Assembly (NCBI GenBank): GCA_964517175.1
Contig: CAZFBU010000001.1
Location: 27,986 to 91,985, forward strand
DNA from: JADJNW01 sp964517175
GTDB taxonomy: Bacteria > Bacteroidota > Bacteroidia > Chitinophagales > Saprospiraceae
Direction of reading: 5' to 3'
Length of the DNA stretch: 64,000 nt
Numbering within the stretch: position 1 is the stretch's first letter; each line of letters starts with the position of its first letter. The notes under the pieces were generated by a model. It ran no database searches. It was not told the origin of the DNA and was given only the letters and a program-made list of their open reading frames with translations. Below, one piece after another: positions 52,855 through 62,100 of the stretch. Position numbers and translations under genes: made by a program.

Positions 52855-53907
52855 ATGAAGACAAATGCAGTATTGGTTTTTTCTTTTTTTGCCATACTTT
52901 TGTTGGCGTCCTGCAAATCAACAACGCCGCTTCAAGTGCTGCAACCCGCGGAAATGACCGTTCCCGATCACATTCAAACCATCGTCACGCTCGATCGGAG
53001 CAAACCGGAAAAAGGTTTTGAAAACTTCCTCGAAGGACTCATCACCGGCGAGAATATCGGGCAAGACCGCCAGGGCAGGCGTTTTGCACTCGAAGGCTTA
53101 ACCAGTGCGCTGACCCGAACGCCTCGTTTCAACGTAAAACACACTGGTATTGAAATGATCGGCAGCCGAGGGGGTAACAGCTTCGCCGCGCCCCTGCCCT
53201 GGAGTGAAGTAGAGCAAATTTGCCGCGACTACGATGGCGATGCTCTGGTGACGATTGAAACTTTTGATTCGGATAACAGCGTGTCGTACGACGAAAGAAG
53301 AACCAAGAAAAAAGACAAGGAGGGCAATGAATACACGGAAGTCAACTACGAAGCCAGGCTTGCGATGACCGTTCGTATTGGCTGGCGCTTTTATGATCCA
53401 AAAACCCGCGTGATTCAGGATGAGTTTACGGTTATTCAGAATGCCCGCGACCAGGCAACTGCCGAAACGCGCGACCGGGCGCTGCGTCGCCTCCTGGACC
53501 AAACTTCCATCACCCGTACGGTAAGCTTCGACGCCGGCGCGCAGTACGGCATGCGTATTGCTCCGGTTTGGATTACGGTGAACCGACCGTTTTACGATTC
53601 CGGCAAAAAGCAATTTGATGCGGATATGGCCCGCGCTGCCCGTTTTGCGCGAGCCGATCAATGGGAAGAAGCGGCGCAGATATGGCAAAGTGTGATCCGC
53701 CAGGCCGATGAAAAAACCGCCGGTCGTGCCGCCTTCAACATGGCAGTCGCCAATGAACGCAAGGGCCTGCTCGACTCCGCTTTGGAATGGGCGCAACGCG
53801 CTTACACCGATTTCAACAACAAAAAAGCCCGCAATTATATTCGCGATCTGCAAATTCGCATCAGCGATCAGGAGCGGCTGCGGCAGCAGATGAAGGAGAA
53901 GGTTTAG
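52855..53907 (+). CDS. DUF6340-family lipoprotein
   Basis: 350 residues. Lipoprotein signal (LVFSFFAILLLASC). The start KSTTPLQVLQPAEMTVPDHIQTIVTLDRS and central WSEVEQICRDYDGDALVTIETF, DPKTRVIQDEFTV match the Bacteroidota family DUF6340. Its last 90 residues form TPR-like helices (WEEAAQIWQSVIRQADEKTAGRAAFN). Function unknown; an outer-membrane-associated stress or envelope protein is likely. Followed by a GGCGG palindrome and short GGTTGAA direct repeats, and the sulfurtransferase gene. Confidence 0.82.
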   Translation: MKTNAVLVFSFFAILLLASCKSTTPLQVLQPAEMTVPDHIQTIVTLDRSKPEKGFENFLEGLITGENIGQDRQGRRFALEGLTSALTRTPRFNVKHTGIEMIGSRGGNSFAAPLPWSEVEQICRDYDGDALVTIETFDSDNSVSYDERRTKKKDKEGNEYTEVNYEARLAMTVRIGWRFYDPKTRVIQDEFTVIQNARDQATAETRDRALRRLLDQTSITRTVSFDAGAQYGMRIAPVWITVNRPFYDSGKKQFDADMARAARFARADQWEEAAQIWQSVIRQADEKTAGRAAFNMAVANERKGLLDSALEWAQRAYTDFNNKKARNYIRDLQIRISDQERLRQQMKEKV

Positions 53908-53918
53908 GGTTGAAGTAT

Positions 53919-53931
53919 CCGCCTCTGGCGG
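53919..53931. repeat. Short palindrome CCGCC-TCT-GGCGG
   Basis: Perfect 5-bp arms with a 3-nt loop; flanked by three copies of GGTTGAA (53909, 53935, 53943). Same GGCGG core as the palindrome at 31872. Confidence 0.6.
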
Positions 53932-54041
53932 GAAGGTTGAAGGGTTGAAAGGTTCAGCAAAGAACCACACTTAATATTTGGGTGGCAATGGAAAGTTGGC
54001 TAATTTAATTGCCGAATTTCGTTACCATCCAAACTCAACAC

Positions 54042-54881
54042 ATGAAACCGATCATCAGCCCGGCAACCTTGCTCGATTTGCAATCCGATTCCAATCTCAT
54101 CCTCATCGATACCCGCTCCGGTGTCGATGCCCGTGCCAATTATCAGACCGCCCACCTCAAAGGGGCGCAGTGGGTCGATCTGGAAACGCAACTCTCCGAG
54201 AAAAGCGCTGATGCTGCCCGGGGCGGACGGCATCCGTTGCCACCGGCAGCGAAGTTTGCGGAACTGCTGGGGCAACTCGGCATTACACCCGACAGCCACG
54301 TCGTTGTTTATGATGATAAAAACGGCGCTATTGCCGCCGCGCGCTTCTGGTGGATGCTCCGCGCACTGGGGCACGAGCGTGTGCAGGTGCTTGATGGCGG
54401 TTACCAGGCTGCGGTAGCGGCAGGTTTTTCGACTAGTTCGGAGCCTGTAAAAGCAACACCCCAGTCGCCATACCCAACCGAGGGCTGGCAGTTGCCCATT
54501 GCTACGATCGACGAAGTAGCGCAGGCGGCGCAGGCAGCGGATGCTGTGGTCATTGATGTGCGCGAGCCCGGACGTTACGCGGGCGCGTTCGAGCCGATTG
54601 ATCTGGTGGCGGGGCACATTCCCGGCGCGGTCAACATTCCTTTTGCCAGCAACCTTGATGCCAACGGCAACTTCCTTCCTCCGGAGCAGCTTCAGGCTAA
54701 ATATAGTGAAGCCGTCGGTAAATACGACGTCCGGAATATTGTAGTGCACTGCGGTTCCGGCGTGACGGCTTGCCACACATTGCTGGCGATGGCGCAGGCA
54801 GGCATGGAAATTCCCAAGCTCTATGTCGGTTCCTGGAGTGAATGGTCGCGGCAGGATCGCCCGATTGCGACGGAGGAGTAG
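54042..54881 (+). CDS. Sulfurtransferase with two rhodanese domains (3-mercaptopyruvate type)
   Basis: 279 residues from ATG 54042 (in-frame 54009 would extend past the spacer). Two rhodanese domains: an inactive N-terminal one (LIDTRSGVDARANYQTAHLKGA) and a catalytic one with Cys237 in VVHCGSGVTACH. The loop CGSGVTA is that of mercaptopyruvate/thiosulfate sulfurtransferases rather than plain thiosulfate:cyanide enzymes. Likely moves sulfane sulfur from 3-mercaptopyruvate or thiosulfate to an acceptor. No signal peptide, so cytoplasmic. Confidence 0.9.
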   Translation: MKPIISPATLLDLQSDSNLILIDTRSGVDARANYQTAHLKGAQWVDLETQLSEKSADAARGGRHPLPPAAKFAELLGQLGITPDSHVVVYDDKNGAIAAARFWWMLRALGHERVQVLDGGYQAAVAAGFSTSSEPVKATPQSPYPTEGWQLPIATIDEVAQAAQAADAVVIDVREPGRYAGAFEPIDLVAGHIPGAVNIPFASNLDANGNFLPPEQLQAKYSEAVGKYDVRNIVVHCGSGVTACHTLLAMAQAGMEIPKLYVGSWSEWSRQDRPIATEE

Positions 54882-54994
54882 GGCAGGGCCACAGCGCGCG
54901 CGTGCATACTGAAATCATAGATATCAAAAGCGAGAAAATATTATGTTGGTTATGGACCAGCGCAGGTTCGGGGTGTTAATTTTTTTAGTAAATC

Positions 54995-55009
54995 CACTTT
55001 TGTAAAGTG
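54995..55009. promoter_or_regulatory. Hairpin CACTTT-TGT-AAAGTG before the small HTH gene
   Basis: Perfect 6-bp arms, 3-nt loop, 48 bp before the HTH start codon. Possible operator for the small regulator. Confidence 0.35.
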
Positions 55010-55056
55010 ATAACCAGGTACTTTTACACCAGTAACGCCAAAAAACTATTAAAAAT

Positions 55057-55269
55057 ATGCAAGAACCCCCTATCGTAGTCATAAATGGGTATCGCACCCG
55101 CAAAGAGGTTGCGCAGATACTCGGCATCACCACGCGCACGCTTTACAATATGCTTACCTCAGAAAATTTCAAAGACAAAATTCCAAAACGTGGACGCCTC
55201 TCACCAGCCCACCAGCAACTCATTTTCGATTATGCAGGTATTCCTTACATCTTTAATTATACCGAATAA
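55057..55269 (+). CDS. Small helix-turn-helix protein
   Basis: 70 residues. The segment YRTRKEVAQILGITTRTLYNML (about 12-33; 22 residues) is a helix-turn-helix of the excisionase/MerR-like kind, followed by a basic wing (KDKIPKRGRLS) and a short C-terminal segment. No dimer or ligand domain. It precedes three 10-bp tandem repeats and the Cys-rich lipoprotein gene and may regulate it. A perfect CACTTT-TGT-AAAGTG hairpin lies upstream (54995-55009). Confidence 0.7.
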   Translation: MQEPPIVVINGYRTRKEVAQILGITTRTLYNMLTSENFKDKIPKRGRLSPAHQQLIFDYAGIPYIFNYTE

Positions 55270-55270
55270 G

Positions 55271-55300
55271 AAATAATCGGAAATAATCGGAAATAATCGG
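55271..55300. repeat. Three perfect 10-bp tandem repeats (AAATAATCGG)
   Basis: Copies at 55271, 55281 and 55291, then a partial AAATGG. One copy per helical turn. It starts 2 bp after the stop of the small HTH gene. Confidence 0.9.
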
Positions 55301-55400
55301 AAATGGCATTTGTGTTTTATTTGGCGTTGCTTTAACTTTACAATTGCGAATTGCGCGATTTACGAGTAAACCGATTTTGTAATTTTAAAATGTGTTTGAC

Positions 55401-56069
55401 ATGAAAAAATTACTCTTTTTAACAATGTTGACGTTTTTTTGTTTCGCATTACAATTTGCAATACCTGGTTGCACGGATGAGACGGTCGTGGAATTGTCGG
55501 AATCAATTGACTTTACCCATGCCGTAAATGAATACAACAAACCCATACCGGAACATAGCCCTGAACATCGAGCAATTATCATACCCGGAGATATTCGTAT
55601 AGCGCAATATGTAGAAGCGGAAGACGAGGAATGCAAGCTCGTTCTATTTGTTACCGGGGAAGATATATACAGAAAATACCAGTTTCAATACAAAATGGAT
55701 GTGGGGAAAATTGATCTCCCGGAAGCCATAGCCAATGGCAGAACTATTTATCTGGGAGATAACTTGGTGGTACAAGATATTCAAAATGGGAAGAATTATC
55801 TGTTTATCATAGAAGGCTTTGAAAACAGAGTACCGGAACTAAAACCAACTATTCACGGAATCGGTATTACTTCTGTTATTTTCGATAATGAAGAAGCCCT
55901 GGCAAACGCCACCGGAACCTGCTCCTGTAGTTGTAAGCAGTGTTCTTTCTGTGATTGGAATTGTGGTACAGCCAGCGCTTCCTGCTCCTGCGGGGGTAGT
56001 AGCCAATCCTCTACGTGTCGAGACTGCTATAATGCAGAATGTACGCTTTGTGATGATCCAATAAAATAA
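55401..56069 (+). CDS. Lipoprotein with a 12-cysteine C-terminal tail
   Basis: 222 residues from ATG 55401; a GTG three codons upstream is possible. Lipoprotein signal with the lipobox IPGC (Cys24). The middle (about 25-165) is an ordinary acidic beta-rich domain (SESIDFTHAVNEYNKPIPEH) with no recognised family. The last 50 residues hold 12 Cys, in pairs (CSCSCKQC, CDWNC, CSCGGSS, CRDCYNAEC). They could bind metal or form disulfides. The next gene, a TlpA-like thiol oxidoreductase, begins 94 bp later, which fits disulfide formation in this tail. Confidence 0.72.
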   Translation: MKKLLFLTMLTFFCFALQFAIPGCTDETVVELSESIDFTHAVNEYNKPIPEHSPEHRAIIIPGDIRIAQYVEAEDEECKLVLFVTGEDIYRKYQFQYKMDVGKIDLPEAIANGRTIYLGDNLVVQDIQNGKNYLFIIEGFENRVPELKPTIHGIGITSVIFDNEEALANATGTCSCSCKQCSFCDWNCGTASASCSCGGSSQSSTCRDCYNAECTLCDDPIK

Positions 56070-56163
56070 GTATATGAATGTATGTACCTTTTAAGGGTCA
56101 AGATGCCCTGCAATTTGAATCTACCGGACGTTTTTAATATTACATTTTTTAAAAGCTACTTTC

Positions 56164-57369
56164 ATGAAGAGAATAAGCTTATTTATTTGCTTGGCTTGTT
56201 TCTTTGTACTCAACTGCTTTGCCCAAACAGAGGCAAACTGGGTTTTGCGAGGCGAGATTGCTGATAATTCCTGGAGTGACACGCTGTTTTTACTGGAAAT
56301 CAATCATATCGATGATTTATTTAATGGTTCCGAAGCATTAATTGTTGACACGGCGCATATCGACCGAGAAGGCAGGTTTGCTTTTTCCGCAGCGAATGTG
56401 TCGTCGGAAGCGAGGATTTATCGGCTAAACTTTGTGCCCAAAGGCGCGAAAAACGGGGGTATGATGACGCATTCGGGGAAAAAGACCAATCATTTGTTTT
56501 TGCTATTGGATAAACAATCGAAGATTACGCTGAGAGCCGATGCGGAAGACCTTTTGGGGACGTATGAAGTGGAGGGGAGCCTGCCGGGTATGCATCTGCA
56601 AAAGCTGGCCGCGCTGAATGCGCCGCTCCGAAAAAGCCAGGATCGGTTTATCCCTCTGCTGGAAACGTTTCCTAACTTGCCTCTGGTTGCAAGGGACTCC
56701 TTGCTGTCGTTGTTTAAAGATGAACAAATCAAAATTCATAAAGGCGTACAAAAAGAAATAGCTTCCTTTCTGGAGATGGATCATTATCATCCGGTAGTTT
56801 ACATCATGGGCGCCCATTATCATGCACTCCCGGATTTTTATACAAACCTTGATTATTACAAAAGCTTACTGGAAAAAATTAATCCTGACGATCATTATTA
56901 CACTCAATTCAGAACCATCCTTGAGACTTCAAATGTGTCGAAGGAGATTAAAATAGATAATATAATAGCAGAAACCCATAAAGGAGCAACATTCAACCTG
57001 CAAAAGGACAGCGCTGAATATTTTTTAATAGACTTTTGGGCATCCTGGTGCAGCCCCTGCCGCCTGGAAAACCGCACAACCCTGAAAAACATCCACACAA
57101 ATTTTAGTGGAAAAGGGTTGCAAATTATCAGTTTTTCCGTTGATACGGATAGGAAAAGATGGCTTGAAGCAATAGAAACGGATGAACTGGTCTGGATCAA
57201 TATTTCTGAATTGCAAAGAGCGAGTAAATCGAAAACGGCAAAAATGTTTGGCGTGCAGTCGCTCCCCAGCACCTTCATTCTGGATAGAGAGAAAAACATC
57301 ATCGCCAAAGAACTACACGGCGAGGAACTGGAGACGTTTGTTGCAAAACTATTCCAGGCTGAAAAATAA
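56164..57369 (+). CDS. TlpA/ResA-like thiol-disulfide oxidoreductase with DUF4369-type N-domain
   Basis: 401 residues. Signal peptide (1-20, FVLNCFA). N-terminal domain about 22-150 of the DUF4369 type (RGEIADNSWSDTLFLLEIN), a helical linker, then a thioredoxin domain about 265-400 with the active site Trp-Cys296-Ser-Pro-Cys299 (FWASWCSPCRLEN) and cis-Pro region LPSTFILDREKN. Periplasmic, reducing or oxidising exported thiols. The gene order with the Cys-rich lipoprotein suggests that protein as substrate. No terminator visible between them. Confidence 0.9.
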   Translation: MKRISLFICLACFFVLNCFAQTEANWVLRGEIADNSWSDTLFLLEINHIDDLFNGSEALIVDTAHIDREGRFAFSAANVSSEARIYRLNFVPKGAKNGGMMTHSGKKTNHLFLLLDKQSKITLRADAEDLLGTYEVEGSLPGMHLQKLAALNAPLRKSQDRFIPLLETFPNLPLVARDSLLSLFKDEQIKIHKGVQKEIASFLEMDHYHPVVYIMGAHYHALPDFYTNLDYYKSLLEKINPDDHYYTQFRTILETSNVSKEIKIDNIIAETHKGATFNLQKDSAEYFLIDFWASWCSPCRLENRTTLKNIHTNFSGKGLQIISFSVDTDRKRWLEAIETDELVWINISELQRASKSKTAKMFGVQSLPSTFILDREKNIIAKELHGEELETFVAKLFQAEK

Positions 57370-57467
57370 ACACCCGGATGTAGCGATTATTAGATGTAAA
57401 AATTTTCCACAACGAAATATCAGTATTTTGCGAAGAAACCACAGGCCGGTAGCCATGATAATTTTTG

Positions 57468-57475
57468 TACCTTTG
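57468..57475 (+). promoter_or_regulatory. Putative -7 promoter box (TACCTTTG)
   Basis: Perfect TAnnTTTG followed by C, 16 bp before the GTG start of the RlmL-type methyltransferase. Confidence 0.55.
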
Positions 57476-57491
57476 CGGAAATATCATTACT

Positions 57492-58670
57492 GTGAAGATA
57501 ATCGTCAAAACGCTGCATGGTCTGGAGGAAGTGCTGGCTCAGGAAATACGCGACCTGGGCGGGGCGGATGTGCAGTTGCTCAAGCGAGCCGTTTCTTTTG
57601 AAGGGGATAAGCGCCTGCTCTATCGTGCCAATCTGGAATTGCACACAGCGCTGCGGGTGCTGGTGCACATGAAGGATTTCATTGCCAAGACCCCAGAAGA
57701 ATTGTACAAAAAAATTCGTCGAATTGAATGGCTGGACTATCTGGATGTGGACCAAACCTTTGCCATCGACGCAACGGCGACGTCCGGTATTTTCCGGCAC
57801 TCCAAATACGCAGCCCTCAAGGTTAAAGATGCCGTAGCGGACTATTTTCGGCAAAAAACGGGGCGACGCCCGGACGTAAACGTGGATTATCCGCACTTGC
57901 GCATCAACCTTCACATCAACGAAGACAAATGCTCGCTCTCGCTCGATAGTTCGGGCGATTCGCTGCACAAACGCGGTTACCGCGCCAATACACTCGAAGC
58001 GCCGCTCAACGAGGTGCTGGCAGCAGGCATGATTTTACTTTCCGGCTGGCGGGGCGATTCTACGTTCGTGGATCCCATGTGCGGCTCGGGTACGCTGCTG
58101 ATCGAGGCGGCGTTGATCGCGAATAACATTCCACCGCAGTTGCATCGCAAGGAAACCTTCGGTTTTACCCGATGGAACAATTACGATGCGAAACTCTGGG
58201 CGGATGTGATCGAGCAGGCGAAAGCCAACATACATCCACAGCAATGCGAAATTGTTGGTTTCGACAAAGACCGGCGCGCGGTGCGCATTACCGAGCAGAA
58301 TATTTTTTCGGCTTATCTCGATAGTTCGCACATCAAGGTAGCGCGTTCGGCATTTGAAAAACTCGAACCACCGCCTCCGCCGGGTGTTATCCTTATGAAT
58401 CCGCCGTACGATGAGCGCCTGGAGCAGCAGGAGATTGACGAATTTTACAAAATGATTGGCGATGTGCTGAAGCAGCAATTTGCGGGCTACGAAGCCTGGA
58501 TCATTTCGTCGAATATGGAAGCGATGAAATTCATTGGCTTGCGACCCTCCCGGCGGATTACTTTGTACAATGGCGCATTAGAATGTAAATTTCAGGGATA
58601 TGAAATGTATGAAGGCAGCAAAGAAAACTCGGAAGTGGGGACTGGGAATTCGGAAGAAGAATTTTTGTAA
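57492..58670 (+). CDS. THUMP-domain 23S rRNA guanine-N2 methyltransferase (RlmL/RlmKL N-part type)
   Basis: 392 residues from GTG 57492 (a TTG at 57465 is unlikely). N-terminal ferredoxin-like plus THUMP domain (about 1-160; KTLHGLEEVLAQEIRDLGG), then a Rossmann methyltransferase domain with FVDPMCGSGTLLIEAAL (SAM-binding) and MNPPYDERL (the NPPY catalytic motif). Family members methylate G2445 of 23S rRNA; exact target not testable here. The last residues (NSEVGTGNSEEEFL) look like readthrough into spacer repeats. Overlaps the following small gene by 71 bp. Confidence 0.92.
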   Translation: MKIIVKTLHGLEEVLAQEIRDLGGADVQLLKRAVSFEGDKRLLYRANLELHTALRVLVHMKDFIAKTPEELYKKIRRIEWLDYLDVDQTFAIDATATSGIFRHSKYAALKVKDAVADYFRQKTGRRPDVNVDYPHLRINLHINEDKCSLSLDSSGDSLHKRGYRANTLEAPLNEVLAAGMILLSGWRGDSTFVDPMCGSGTLLIEAALIANNIPPQLHRKETFGFTRWNNYDAKLWADVIEQAKANIHPQQCEIVGFDKDRRAVRITEQNIFSAYLDSSHIKVARSAFEKLEPPPPPGVILMNPPYDERLEQQEIDEFYKMIGDVLKQQFAGYEAWIISSNMEAMKFIGLRPSRRITLYNGALECKFQGYEMYEGSKENSEVGTGNSEEEFL

Positions 58671-59052
58671 CTTATTGATTGTTTGCGGGTTATTTGCCTT
58701 TTCGGCGAATGCGCAGATGAGCAGTCAGTCCATTCCGGAAATCAAACGAGCGTTAGGAAACGTCAACTCAATTTCCCAACCAGCCGTTTCCCTTATCAAC
58801 TTATCAACCTTCCGGCAAAGGCAGATATATCAACCTTTCAGCCAAATCCCATCCTCCAATATTCCCCCCTTCCTTTCCTCCTATCTTCTCCAAACGGACA
58901 TTCCAAATCTTCACACGTACGAGCATCTGCCATTTTTTTGCAAAATAGAAGTAAAGCTGGAGCAGGCGGCGAAGTTCCCCATCAAATTCCGGCTGGGCGA
59001 TGTGCCCTATGTCGATTACCTCGAAGGCAAGCGCGATACGAAGTATTGGTAA
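58600..59052 (+). CDS. Small secreted protein of unknown family, repeat-invaded
   Basis: 150 residues if started at ATG 58600 (58609 also possible); the start is uncertain because this end overlaps rlmL by 71 bp. A hydrophobic segment ending FAFSANAQ is a signal peptide. The conserved part is the last 40 residues: YEHLPFFCKIEVKLEQAAKFP and FRLGDVPYVDYLEGKR. I recall small Bacteroidota proteins with this ending, without known role. The middle (about 55-105) is low-complexity and contains DNA phrases such as CTTATCAACTTATCAACC, typical of spacer repeats, so it may have gained inserted sequence. Confidence 0.65.
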   Translation: MKCMKAAKKTRKWGLGIRKKNFCNLLIVCGLFAFSANAQMSSQSIPEIKRALGNVNSISQPAVSLINLSTFRQRQIYQPFSQIPSSNIPPFLSSYLLQTDIPNLHTYEHLPFFCKIEVKLEQAAKFPIKFRLGDVPYVDYLEGKRDTKYW

Positions 59053-59171
59053 AGGAATCCCATTTCTGGAAAAAAGGTGCATGTTGAATACAAAAAATTA
59101 ACATACTTCTGCCAAAATATTAATACATATTTCCTAGCTTTATCGTGTAATTTTTATGCACAAAGCCAGCT

Positions 59172-62100
59172 ATGAAATTGAATAACCCGATTCGCCCGGT
59201 TTTGATAGTGCTGTGTGTAATGGCGTCGTCGTTGCTGCAAGCGCAGCCAACCTGGCATATAGACAGCGCCATCAACTGGCAAACTGCCCCGAGGACACTC
59301 TCTCGCTATATAGATATGTACAATGAGCTGCAAATCCTTGAAGATAAGACAGATACACTCGCTTTCCATGAAGTAAAAAATTCCGATGCTTTTTCGCCCA
59401 ATTACAGCCGAGATCGTCTAAATCGGAAAAGTGTTTACTGGGTAAAAGCGACGCTCGTCGGTAGCGCTGATTCATCCGGGCGGTATCTATTTAGTGTAAA
59501 TAATCATGAATGGTTTAACGAAGGTGGTTGGGAACAAATAGATATTTACATTCAGCAACAGAATGACACAATTTTACATAAACGAACAGGGTTTGGTATC
59601 CGTCCACCGGAAAAAACAGTTCGTAATGTTTTTAATCTATTTGAAGTGACTTTGGATAGACACGAAGTAAAAAACATCTTCCTCCGTTTAAAAAATTCAA
59701 CCGCGATACCTCCACCAAGAGCAATAACCCTACGGTTTATTGATTCAAATTCGCTTTACGAAGAAACTGTTTTTTTGCCACCAGATTCCTTTTTAGGTAA
59801 AGATATTCATGCTCCTTTTACTTTTAATTCTGTTTTCAGTACGCTAGAATATGTAAAAGACCCAGATCACACGCTTTCTTTTGATGAAATCAGTCAGAAC
59901 TGGGAGCAGATGTGCTCATTTGTCCGTCCTGGAAATTACAGGACAGATGATCGAAAGTCTATCTATTGGATGCGATTGAGAATTGCCCCCTCCAACTATT
60001 CAGAAGAATTATGGTTTTTCGCAAAAAATGCGGATTTTATTGATATAGAAGTATATAAGCCCGATTTAACTGGTGCGTATGTAAAAAAAGCCATCGGCTA
60101 TTCAGCAAAACTTAAATCGAAAGACATACCGATCTGGTTGCCTGTATTCAAGGTCTTGACCTCTACCACAGATACAACCGATATATATTTGCGTTTACAA
60201 ACATCGCCTTCCCATTTTGAATTTAGCATCCCAACGATTTATCTCGACCCTATACTGCAACATGTCAATAAGGAAGAATTATTATATGCCCTTCCCATAG
60301 AAAGCTGGCAAACAGGCTTTTTTTTTGGCATATGCGCTATTCAATTTTTCATCTTTTTGATATTATTTTTCATCACTAAAGATCGCTCAATATTATATCT
60401 TTCAGTTTATCTGACGGGTCTGGTATTTTACGCTGCGGCGGAATCAATGGGCAGGCTAGAGTTTAATGTTTTTTATTTTTTGTACGATACGCCCAATATT
60501 CTTGGCCTTTTCGCCACCATTGGCAGTATTCTGATTGTTGGCGGGCTATTGAAAATTACCAGTCGTGTTTTGAAACTTTCAGATGCTGTCAAGCATATTG
60601 AACTGTATATTAATCTACTTATCATATTTTTTGCAGTAGTGATGCTATTTGCTCAATTAAAATTTGCATTCATCACCGTAGACATACGTTATATCTTAAT
60701 CTATGTAATGCGGTCACGTCGCTTTTTGTACATTCTCGCTATTTTATTTGTACTATCAGCTAGTATCTGGGCAACTTTAAAAAGAAAGCCTGATGCCTTG
60801 TTTTTTTTGATTGCAACTTTACCCTTAGTTGTAACGCATGTATATGGATCGCTCATTCCAATAATGCCAAACCGGACAATCCATTATTTTGATGTTCTAC
60901 AATGGGGATATTTAGGCACATTCGTCCTCATGGGATTGGTCATCGGCATCCGCATCAACCGCCTCCGCTTTCAGGAATTACGTGCGCAAAGCCTGGAAGA
61001 AACAGATCGACTGAAAAATCGCTTCTTTGCCAATTTCACCCACGAGCTGCGCACGCCACTCACCATCATCCTCGGAATGGTGAATGAAATCGCACGCAAT
61101 CCGCAGCAAATGATGAAAGTCGGACTCTCCGTCATCCGGCGCAACGGAGAGAACCTGTTGGGCATTGTGAATCAAATTCTTGACCTGACCAAACTGGAAG
61201 TCGGCAAGCTGGAGCTAAAACTTGTACAGGATGATATTATTTACTACCTGAAATACTTATTGGAATCTTTCCACTCGGCAGCGGAGCAGAAAGATATTGA
61301 GTTAATCTTTAAAACCTCGGAAGCAGAAATTGTAATGGATTATGACCCCGAGCGCATCCGGCAAATCGTCACGAACCTGCTAAGTAATGCGATCAAATTC
61401 ACGCCGACGGGCGGGCAGATCAAGCTGCAGGTAGCTAAGCAGAACGGGCAGTTGCAACTAAAGGTAAGCGACACGGGTGCAGGCATCAGCGAAGCGCACC
61501 TGCCGCATATTTTCGATCGCTTTTATCAGGTGTCTGATCGTCCGAGCGAGGGCACGGGCATTGGGCTGGCGCTGACGAAAGAACTGGTGAAGTTGATGAA
61601 TGGTAATATTTCTGTGACGAGCAAAGTGGACAAAGGTACGGTATTCACCGTTCAGCTTCCGGTCGCACAGGAGGCAATGCGGCTGGAAGTATTGAAAACG
61701 CTGGATTTGGCAGATACTGCCGATACCGGGGAGCTTGTGACAGATGCCGATGAAAAAACGGAAAAACCTCTGGTGCTGATCGTCGAGGATAATTCGGATA
61801 TTGTTTTTTTATTGCAAAGACTATTGCACAATGAGTATCAATTGCTACATGCCAAAAATGGCAAAGATGGCTTTGTGAAAGCGGAGAAAATGATTCCCGA
61901 TCTCATCCTCAGCGACGTGATGATGCCGGAAATGGACGGTTTCGAACTGACCAGGCAACTCAAAACGCACGAACTGACCAGTCACATCCCCGTTGTGCTG
62001 TTGACCGCACTGGCAAATCAGGATGCTAAAATCGAGGGGCTGACCTACGGCGCGGATGACTACATCGCCAAACCCTTCGATGAGCGGGAACTCCGCACCC

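Noticed and set aside
53098..53970. 290-residue frame opposite the DUF6340 lipoprotein
   Set aside because: No recognisable motif; the lipoprotein on the plus strand explains the sequence.
55271..55300. CRISPR-like array
   Set aside because: Only three 10-bp direct repeats without spacers; not a CRISPR array and no cas genes nearby.
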